Position numbers and translations under genes: made by a program. This document shows, in pieces, positions 43,843 through 49,635 of a stretch of 49,635 nucleotides of DNA. The DNA comes from UBA1858 sp045106935 (lineage in GTDB: Bacteria > Pseudomonadota > Gammaproteobacteria > UBA4575): contig JBGCFN010000039.1 in the NCBI GenBank assembly GCA_045106935.1, forward strand, positions 1 to 49,635, given 5' to 3'. Numbering within the stretch: the first letter of the stretch is position 1; each line of letters starts with the position of its first letter. Under the pieces are notes generated by a model that saw only the letters and a program-made list of their open reading frames with translations, was not told where the DNA came from and made no database searches.

Positions 43843-43956
43843 TTAGATTCGGGTCATGCTTTTTTAATAACATCAATCATAAATGTCGTTATATCCTTGT
43901 GCTATATCAGTACTGCACTAGACATCTATAATTTCAATTCAGGGGTAAATTATTCA

Positions 43957-44229
43957 ATGAATAAAACTGAGTTAACTGAAGCGGTGGCAGCTGCCGCTGA
44001 TCTTTCTAAGGCATCAGCAGGTAGAACAGTAGATGCAGTCATCGAAGCAATCACTGGCGCACTTAAAAGTGGTGATCAAGTCGCCATTGCTGGGTTTGGA
44101 ACATTTTTAGTGCGTGAGCGTGGAGCACGCACGGGAAGGAATCCCAGAACTGGCGAGCCTATGGAAATTAAAGCCTCAAAAGTACCTGCTTTTAAAGCTG
44201 GTAAGGCGTTAAAGGATGCAGTAACCTAG
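43957..44229 (+). CDS. hupB: DNA-binding protein HU-beta
   Basis: HU is the small nucleoid protein that bends DNA. From the ATG at 43957 (AGGGGT upstream) the 90-residue protein starts MNKTELTEAVAAAADLSKA and contains the HU signature GFGTFLVRERGARTGRNPRTGEPMEI, including the Pro of the DNA-intercalating arm. The position after lon is that of hupB in E. coli and Pseudomonas. tRNA-Val begins 16 bases after its stop. Confidence 0.97.
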   Translation: MNKTELTEAVAAAADLSKASAGRTVDAVIEAITGALKSGDQVAIAGFGTFLVRERGARTGRNPRTGEPMEIKASKVPAFKAGKALKDAVT

Positions 44230-44245
44230 CGCGCCTTTTGCATGT

Positions 44246-44321
44246 GGGTGCTTAGCTCAGCTGGTAGAGCATCGCCCTTACAAGGCGAGGGTCGGGGGTT
44301 CGATCCCCTCAGCACCCACCA
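44246..44321 (+). tRNA. tRNA-Val (anticodon TAC)
   Basis: A 76-base cloverleaf with acceptor GGGTGCT/AGCACCC and encoded ACCA. The loop CTTACAA in stem TCGCC/GGCGA gives anticodon TAC. It begins 16 bases after hupB and 20 bases before tRNA-Asp, with no room for a separate promoter. Confidence 0.97.
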
Positions 44322-44341
44322 ATAGCAAAATAGCCAAACAT

Positions 44342-44418
44342 GGAGTGGTAGTTCAGCTGGTTAGAATATCGGCCTGTCACGCCGGGGGTCGCGGGTTCGA
44401 ATCCCGTCCACTCCGCCA
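44342..44418 (+). tRNA. tRNA-Asp (anticodon GTC)
   Basis: A 77-base cloverleaf with acceptor GGAGTGG/CCACTCC and encoded GCCA. The loop CTGTCAC in stem TCGGC/GCCGG gives anticodon GTC. It shares a likely transcript with tRNA-Val and is followed by a hairpin terminator. Confidence 0.97.
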
Positions 44419-44430
44419 TCTTTTGTACAA

Positions 44431-44457
44431 ATAGGGGAAGATTTCATCTTCCCCTAT
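44431..44457 (+). terminator. Terminator hairpin after tRNA-Asp
   Basis: A perfect 12-base-pair stem (ATAGGGGAAGAT and ATCTTCCCCTAT) with a three-base loop TTC, 12 bases after the tRNA 3' end. The following tract is CTTGTATAAT, so the U run is short. It should end the hupB-tRNA transcript. Confidence 0.65.
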
Positions 44458-44461
44458 CTTG

Positions 44462-44467
44462 TATAAT
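44462..44467 (+). promoter_or_regulatory. Candidate -10 element for ppiD
   Basis: A perfect TATAAT lies 39 bases before the ppiD ATG, directly after the tRNA-Asp terminator. No good -35 is seen at normal spacing, because that region is inside the hairpin. Confidence 0.35.
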
Positions 44468-44506
44468 ATCCCTCGTTATCAAATAAAATCTAATTGAGTT
44501 AATCCT

Positions 44507-46408
44507 ATGTTGATGCAAATTCGTGAGCGAACGAGCGGAATCCTCGCTTACATCATTGTTATATTAATTACGATTCCATTCGCATTTTGGGGGATCCAAG
44601 AATATTTTGGCCAACCAGGTGATCAAAAAGTCGCCGAAGTTAATGGTGAAGAAATCGTCAAACGCGTGTTTGATGCGCAAGTTCAAGATCAAAGGCGCTA
44701 TCTGAAATCAATCTTGGGGAGCTCTTTTGACACGCTCTATAGTGACGAGAATAAATTGAAGCAAACTGTATTAGATTCTCTAATCCAAAACACTTTGCTT
44801 AGCGATGAGATAAAAAATGCGGGTTACCGCATCAGTGATACAAAATTGACTGAGCGAATTCAATCAGTCCCACAATTTCAAAATGCAGGTCGCTTTGATA
44901 CAGCTAAGTACGAACAGTTATTAGCGTCGCAGCGTAGAAGCCCTGTCGAATTTGAAAATCAGTTACGTCAAGAAGAAAGTATTAATCAATATCAGGGAAG
45001 TGCTGTTTACTCGAGCTTCCTAACAACTAAAGATAAGCAGCAATATGCTGCATTGAAACAACAAAAGCGCGATTTTGATTATTTCTTTATTGCTGCTGAT
45101 GCTAATTCTGTGGAAGTGACGGACACTGACGTAAACGATTACTATCAAGCAAATAAGCAATCCTTCAAAACTCCACAGCGCATAAAGCTAGAGTACTTAG
45201 AGGTTAAGCAAAAAGAGATAGGTGAGGCGATGACATTCTCAGAAGATGAGATTCAATCGTCATACGAAGATGATCCAGGTCGATATCAAACACCAGAATT
45301 GAGGAAAGCGAGTCATATCTTGGTGAAGTTGTCGGAAGATGCGCCTGAAGAAGCGGTTGCGGCGGCATTAAGTAAACTTCAAACAGCAGCAGACAGTATT
45401 AAAGACGGTGCAGACTTTGCGGCGTTGGCAGAAGAAATTTCTGAAGACTCATTTTCTGCAAAGAAAGGCGGAAATCTTGGTTTTATTTCGCGTACTGATA
45501 TCGATAATCCTGTTTTTGTGAAAAAGTTATTTTCCATGAAAAAGAATGATGTCAGTGTGCCGCTGAGAACGAAGTTAGGCGTTCAATTGATCAAGCTTGA
45601 AGATATAACGGCATCAAAAGCAAAACCATTTGATCAAGTGCGCTCACAAATAGAGAATGAGTTGCGTGCTGATGCATCAGAAAAAGAATATATTGAGTTA
45701 TCTGAACGGTTGTCTAATTTAAGTTATGTCAATGAGGATAATTTGTTAGCTGCTGCTGATGAACTCGATATGACTGTGCAAACGACAGATTGGATCATGG
45801 GAGCCGAACCTGAAGGGTTAGCATCCTATCCAACGGTGATAAGTGCTGCTTTTTCAGATGACGTGCTAAACAAAGGTGCAAATAGTTCGTTATTGGAAGT
45901 GGCCGAAGGACACGCGGTTGTTGTTAGAATACTTGAACATGAGCCTTCTGAAATCCAATCTTTGGAGGAAGTTGAGGGTAAGGTCAAAGCAACTGTCAAA
46001 TCAATCAAAGCGCGTGATCAACTACTAGCTAAAGCGACTGATGCAATAGAAAAATTGAATAAAAACGCATCTGAGCTAGATTCTGTGTTGACGCAAAACG
46101 ACGCACCGCTAGAAAAGGCGGGTAATCTATTGCGTGATGATGAGTCAGTACCCAGCGAAATTGTGGAATATGCATTTACGCTTTCTGCCGAGAGTGGATT
46201 CCCTGTGTTTGATGGAATTGAGTTAGACGACGGTCAGTTTGCAATTATCAAATTAAATAACGTTGCGATGGTTTCTGAAGAAAATGCCAATGTTGAAACC
46301 GCGGAATGGATATCAGTGCAAGGTGAGTATGGTCGCCGAGAGATGCAAGCCATGTTAAATGCCTTGCGTGAAACAAGGGATGTTGTGATTTTTTCGGAAA
46401 ACTTATAA
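44507..46408 (+). CDS. ppiD: Periplasmic folding chaperone PpiD (SurA_N/parvulin)
   Basis: PpiD is a membrane-anchored periplasmic chaperone next to the Sec translocon. The 633-residue protein has a short cytoplasmic tail and one membrane segment (about 10-30, ILAYIIVILITIPFAFWGI). It then has a SurA_N-like chaperone region and one parvulin domain (about 262-368, with ASHILVKL, GADFAALAEEISED and GGNLGFI). A further chaperone-like C-terminal part follows. The length and the N-terminal MLMQIRERTSG are typical of PpiD. It follows hupB apart from the inserted tRNAs, as in E. coli. A second ATG two codons later is possible. Confidence 0.97.
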   Translation: MLMQIRERTSGILAYIIVILITIPFAFWGIQEYFGQPGDQKVAEVNGEEIVKRVFDAQVQDQRRYLKSILGSSFDTLYSDENKLKQTVLDSLIQNTLLSDEIKNAGYRISDTKLTERIQSVPQFQNAGRFDTAKYEQLLASQRRSPVEFENQLRQEESINQYQGSAVYSSFLTTKDKQQYAALKQQKRDFDYFFIAADANSVEVTDTDVNDYYQANKQSFKTPQRIKLEYLEVKQKEIGEAMTFSEDEIQSSYEDDPGRYQTPELRKASHILVKLSEDAPEEAVAAALSKLQTAADSIKDGADFAALAEEISEDSFSAKKGGNLGFISRTDIDNPVFVKKLFSMKKNDVSVPLRTKLGVQLIKLEDITASKAKPFDQVRSQIENELRADASEKEYIELSERLSNLSYVNEDNLLAAADELDMTVQTTDWIMGAEPEGLASYPTVISAAFSDDVLNKGANSSLLEVAEGHAVVVRILEHEPSEIQSLEEVEGKVKATVKSIKARDQLLAKATDAIEKLNKNASELDSVLTQNDAPLEKAGNLLRDDESVPSEIVEYAFTLSAESGFPVFDGIELDDGQFAIIKLNNVAMVSEENANVETAEWISVQGEYGRREMQAMLNALRETRDVVIFSENL

Positions 46409-46438
46409 CAGCTAATTAATAAATAACCGGCTATTCAT

Positions 46439-47698
46439 ATGAAGCTGCATTGGCAAATATTAATTGCATTAGTCTTTGCGGTGATTGTGGGGTCTTTAAC
46501 GGCATCGATTAATGCCGGATTAGGCCTGAATCTTATTCCGATCTTTGAGTTTTTTGGCGCGCTATTTCTTAACGCGCTTAAAATGATCATTGTTCCACTG
46601 ATTGTTTCTTCGATTATTGTTGGTATTGCAAGCATTGAACAAGATGGCTCGTTTGCCCGCATGGGAAGCAAGACGCTTCTTTACTATGTTGCAACAAGTA
46701 CTATTGCCATCACAATTGGGTTGGTCATGGTAATGATATTTCAGCCAGGCTTAATTAATGATGTGCCGGCGAAAGATGTGCTTGGTTTACACGCCGATAC
46801 CTCCGCAGTTACGCAGAAAGTAGGTGATGCCGGCGCGGGAGATATTGCGGGTATATTCTTACGTATGATTCCCCCTAATATTGTTCATGCGGCAGCGCAA
46901 GGACAGATGTTAGGATTAATTTTCTTTAGTCTTCTATTTGGTTATTTCATCGCTCAGCTATCTAGTCAACAGGGAAGTACAATGCGTAGCTTCTTTGAAG
47001 GTATGTTTGAAGTGATGATGAAGATAACGGATTTGATCATGCGCTTCGCTCCCATTGGTGTATTCGCATTAGTCGCAAAAATTGTCGCGACTTCAGGAAT
47101 TGATGTATTTATTCCATTGGCTAAATTTTTCTTTGTGGTATTAGCAGCACTAGCGATACATATGTTCGTGGTGATGCCCATTTTACTTAAAATCATTGCG
47201 CGAGTTCATCCGATGAAACATTTCAAAGCAATGTCTCCCGCATTATTGACCGCGTTCTCTACCAGTTCATCATCCGCGACACTGCCTGTGACATTGGACT
47301 GTGTACAAGATCGTGCAGGCGTATCAAATAAAACATCTAGTTTTGTTTTGCCTTTAGGTGCCACTATTAATATGGATGGCACGGCATTATATGAATGTGT
47401 TGCAGCACTGTTTATTGCACAAGCTTATGGTTTGGAGCTGGGTTTTGTTGAGCAATTTACAGTGGTGATTCTTGCGCTAATGACATCAATTGGTGTGGCG
47501 GGTATTCCTGCGGCAAGCCTAGTTGCTATTACAATAATACTGGCGGCGATGGGTCTTCCTTTAGAAGGGATTGGTTTAATCTTAGCTGTCGATAGAGTAC
47601 TAGATATGTGCCGCACGGCAGTGAATGTATTTAGTGATTCATGCGGTGCGGTCATCATTGCCCGCTCAGAAGGTGAACAGACTAAGTTGGTGTCTTAA
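46439..47698 (+). CDS. Dicarboxylate/amino acid:cation symporter (DAACS family)
   Basis: A 419-residue secondary transporter of the GltP/GltT/DctA family, importing glutamate, aspartate or C4-dicarboxylates with protons or sodium. The re-entrant loop signature is TAFSTSSSSATLPVT. The substrate and ion site is in LPLGATINMDGTALYECVAALFIAQ, followed by VGVAGIPAAS-like and LILAVDRVLDMCRTAVNVFSDSCGAVI segments. The substrate cannot be decided from motifs alone. It lies between ppiD and fabI and overlaps the end of fabI by four bases tail to tail. Confidence 0.94.
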   Translation: MKLHWQILIALVFAVIVGSLTASINAGLGLNLIPIFEFFGALFLNALKMIIVPLIVSSIIVGIASIEQDGSFARMGSKTLLYYVATSTIAITIGLVMVMIFQPGLINDVPAKDVLGLHADTSAVTQKVGDAGAGDIAGIFLRMIPPNIVHAAAQGQMLGLIFFSLLFGYFIAQLSSQQGSTMRSFFEGMFEVMMKITDLIMRFAPIGVFALVAKIVATSGIDVFIPLAKFFFVVLAALAIHMFVVMPILLKIIARVHPMKHFKAMSPALLTAFSTSSSSATLPVTLDCVQDRAGVSNKTSSFVLPLGATINMDGTALYECVAALFIAQAYGLELGFVEQFTVVILALMTSIGVAGIPAASLVAITIILAAMGLPLEGIGLILAVDRVLDMCRTAVNVFSDSCGAVIIARSEGEQTKLVS

Positions 47699-48477
47699 TA
47701 GCCTGTCATGCCAACAATATTAAAGCCAGCATCCACGTAAGTGATCTCGCCTGTAATTCCACTGGCTAAATCAGAGCATAAAAATGCGGCGGCATTACCC
47801 ACTTCTTCAATGGATACATTTTTACGCAAAGGTGCATTTTGTTCCACGTGATCAAGCATCTTACGGAAATCGCCAATTCCAGCCGCGGCTAATGTTCTAA
47901 TTGGGCCGGCAGATATACAATTCACGCGAATATTGTCAGGGCCTAATGCATAGGCCATATAACGTGTATTGGCCTCTAGGCTGGCTTTGGCAAGACCCAT
48001 GACATTGTAGTTAGGCATTGCTTTCATTGCGCCTAAGTAAGTGAGTGACATGATGGCACTAGGGTGTCCGCTCATCATTGGGCGAGCTGCTTTGGCAAGC
48101 GCAGTCAGACTATAACTGCTGATATCATGTGCCAGTTTTGATCCTTCCCGAGTAGTATTTTCTACAAAATCGCCCTCTAATTCTTCTTTGGGTGCAAATG
48201 CCACCGAATGAACAAGAATATCAAATTCTGACCAATGGGTGCCTAATTGCTTAAATAGGTCTGAGATATTTTCATCTGTCGATACATCACACGGAAGTAC
48301 GATATCACTGCCACATTCTTTGGCTAATTTTTCAACACGTGACTGCAGGCGGTCATTTTGGTAAGTGAAGGCTAATTCAGCCCCTTGTTCATGCATGGCT
48401 TTGGCCACCCCCCAAGCAATTGATCGATTGCTTGCAACGCCGATGATTAATGCTTTTTTATTTGCCAGAAAACCCAT
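47695..48477 (-). CDS. fabI: Enoyl-[acyl-carrier-protein] reductase (NADH)
   Basis: FabI performs the last reduction in each round of fatty-acid elongation. From the ATG at 48477 (AGGAGA six bases upstream) the 260 residues begin MGFLANKKALIIGVASNRSIAWG, the NADH-binding start. The active-site residues Tyr147, Tyr157 and Lys164 are in SLTYLGAMKAMPNYNVMGLAKASLEAN. Residue 93 is Ala (HSVAFAP) where E. coli has Gly93; Ala is common at this site in other FabI proteins. The frame extends 11 codons upstream but the ribosome binding site decides the start. The neighbourhood ppiD...fabI matches Pseudomonas. Confidence 0.98.
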   Translation of the reverse strand: MGFLANKKALIIGVASNRSIAWGVAKAMHEQGAELAFTYQNDRLQSRVEKLAKECGSDIVLPCDVSTDENISDLFKQLGTHWSEFDILVHSVAFAPKEELEGDFVENTTREGSKLAHDISSYSLTALAKAARPMMSGHPSAIMSLTYLGAMKAMPNYNVMGLAKASLEANTRYMAYALGPDNIRVNCISAGPIRTLAAAGIGDFRKMLDHVEQNAPLRKNVSIEEVGNAAAFLCSDLASGITGEITYVDAGFNIVGMTGY

Positions 48478-48505
48478 GGTTTCTCCTGTAAAAGTAGTTC
48501 GCCTG

Positions 48506-48535
48506 ATCACGCGCTAATCGCTATACTGGCGTGAT
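48506..48535. promoter_or_regulatory. Dyad between fabI and the divergent lipoprotein gene
   Basis: ATCACGC and GCGTGAT are separated by 16 bases in the 91-base divergent promoter region. A TATAAT on the minus strand (48546-48551) would be a -10 element for fabI. The dyad would then lie downstream of that start site, where a repressor could bind, and it could also affect the divergent gene. Regulator unknown. Confidence 0.4.
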
Positions 48536-48568
48536 TGAATTCCTAATTATACATTGTCCGATAAGTTG

Positions 48569-49635
48569 ATGGCAGATAGATATACTTTTATAAAATTTTT
48601 GCTGGTTATTTTGTCGGGCGTGATTGTATATGGCTGTCAGGAAAGCCAATGGAATGATCCCTATCGAAAGATAGATGCAGATAAAAAGATTATTTATTCA
48701 GCATTTCAAGAACGCCCCAAAGAATTGGATCCGGTCAAATCTTACAGTGCAAGCGAGTATAAGTTTATTTCTCAAATTTACGAGCCGCCTCTGCAGTATC
48801 ATTTTTTGAAACGCCCGTATCAACTGATTCCATTAACTGCGGCGCAAATGCCGATTAAGGTTTACCTTGATGAGCAAATAAATGAATTGCCTGCTGATTC
48901 TAATCCTGAAAATGTTGCCTTTACCGATTACATTATTGAAATACAGTCTGGTATCAAATATCAACCTCATCCTGCATTAGCAGCAAAAGAGCCAGGTGAA
49001 TATTATTACCATGAGTTAACAGAAGCCGAGTTAAATGATGTATTTGTGCTAGGTGATTTTGCACACCAAGGTAGCCGAGAGCTAACTGCAAATGATTACG
49101 TATACCAAATCAAACGTCTGGCTCATCCAAATTTACATTCACCACTTGCAGGACTATTGGGGAACTATATTGTTGGCTTTAAAGAATATCGTGAAAAAGT
49201 TTTAGCAGCATTAAAAGAGAATAATAATCAGTGGCAAGATTTGCGGTCTTTTGATATGGCAGGTATAGAGGTCATTGATGATTATCGCTATCGCATACGG
49301 GTAAAAGGGGTTTATCCCCAGTTTATATACTGGCTAAGTATGCCATTTTTCTCGCCTGTCCCATGGGAGGCAGATAAATTTTATGCTCAAGCCGGAATGG
49401 GAGAACGCAATATATCCTTTGACTGGTATCCCATTGGTACAGGACCATTCATGTTGACTGAAAACAATCCTAATTTGCGTATGGTGTTAGATCGCAACCC
49501 GAATTTCCATGGTGAAACTTTTCCTAAGGAAGGTGAACCAGGCGACAGGGAAGCAAGATTGTTAGACGACGCAGGAAAACCCTTGCCATTAGCTGACAAA
49601 GTTGTTTTTAGTCTGGAAAAAGAAAGCATTCCATA
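48569..49635 (+). CDS. Lipoprotein family-5 solute-binding protein of an ABC peptide transporter (3' truncated)
   Basis: An open frame of 355 codons runs off the window end. It starts with a lipoprotein signal (MADRYTFIKFLLVILSGVIVYGC; Cys23 is the acylation site, with a Tyr at -2 that is slightly unusual). It continues as an OppA/DppA-like binding protein: IIYSAFQERPKELDPVKSYSASEYKFISQIYEPPLQY, LTANDYVYQIKRLAHP and WYPIGTGPFMLTENNPN. Related large proteins contain extra segments such as the GEPGDREARLLDDAGKPLPLADKV stretch seen here. In Pseudomonas an ABC transporter of this kind follows fabI. The substrate is probably peptides. The permease and ATPase genes lie outside. Confidence 0.88.
   Translation, partial: MADRYTFIKFLLVILSGVIVYGCQESQWNDPYRKIDADKKIIYSAFQERPKELDPVKSYSASEYKFISQIYEPPLQYHFLKRPYQLIPLTAAQMPIKVYLDEQINELPADSNPENVAFTDYIIEIQSGIKYQPHPALAAKEPGEYYYHELTEAELNDVFVLGDFAHQGSRELTANDYVYQIKRLAHPNLHSPLAGLLGNYIVGFKEYREKVLAALKENNNQWQDLRSFDMAGIEVIDDYRYRIRVKGVYPQFIYWLSMPFFSPVPWEADKFYAQAGMGERNISFDWYPIGTGPFMLTENNPNLRMVLDRNPNFHGETFPKEGEPGDREARLLDDAGKPLPLADKVVFSLEKESIP

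Noticed and set aside
49387..49629. An 80-codon minus-strand frame at the window end
   Set aside because: It is antisense to the solute-binding protein, whose translation shows clear family motifs to the window edge.

Overview
The window is a contiguous piece of gammaproteobacterial chromosome with moderately low G+C. It is densely packed, about 49 genes in 49.6 kb, and nearly every gene is a core housekeeping gene. The gene sets match blocks familiar from Pseudomonas-type gammaproteobacteria: parC/psd/fimX, leuCDB-asd-fimV-truA-trpF-accD-folC-dedD-cvpA-purF, and tig-clpP-clpX-lon-hupB-ppiD-fabI followed by a peptide-type ABC transporter. I see no insertion sequence, prophage, CRISPR array or rRNA gene. 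FimV and a FimX-like protein suggest a type IV pilus-bearing cell. LpxH, Psd, lipoprotein signals and periplasmic foldases indicate a Gram-negative envelope. The genus cannot be named from the sequence alone.

Layout. 1-3 kb: the 3' part of parC (topoisomerase IV) and htpX. 3-8 kb, minus strand: epmB, a divergent PilZ-like protein and a FimX-like degenerate GGDEF/EAL protein. 8-9.6 kb: efp and epmA, which with epmB give most of the EF-P beta-lysylation pathway. 9.6-11.1 kb, minus strand: psd and a Sco-type copper protein. 11.2-20.9 kb: prmB, aroC, leuCDB, asd and fimV, ended by a strong terminator. 21-29.4 kb: truA, trpF, trpB, trpA, accD, folC, dedD, cvpA and purF. 29.4-32.7 kb: an L,D-transpeptidase-fold protein overlapping an exported Cys/His/Asp (transglutaminase-like) protein, then glycerate 2-kinase and a DUF455 ferritin-like protein. 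32.7-34.1 kb, minus strand: an exported cyclophilin and lpxH. 34.2-37.7 kb: tRNA-Pro, tRNA-Arg and tRNA-His, a small pocket of less common genes (degenerate HDOD protein, exported CHAP/glutathionylspermidine-amidase-like protein, CPBP membrane protease), then tRNA-Leu. 37.8-46.4 kb: the proteostasis block tig, clpP, clpX, lon, hupB, tRNA-Val, tRNA-Asp and ppiD. 46.4-49.6 kb: a DAACS-family symporter, fabI (minus strand) and the 5' part of a lipoprotein family-5 solute-binding protein that runs off the window.

Functional themes are branched-chain, aromatic and tryptophan biosynthesis, the start of lipid metabolism (accD, fabI, psd, lpxH), translation support (EF-P and its modification, PrmB, TruA, six tRNAs) and protein quality control. 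The candidates for less-described biology are the PilZ-like/FimX-like pair, the overlapping Ldt/transglutaminase-like pair, and the pocket bounded by tRNA genes. None of these is proven to be a new system. No stretch longer than about 300 bases lacks a gene; the longest gene-free gap is 35772-36004, which holds an inverted repeat described below.
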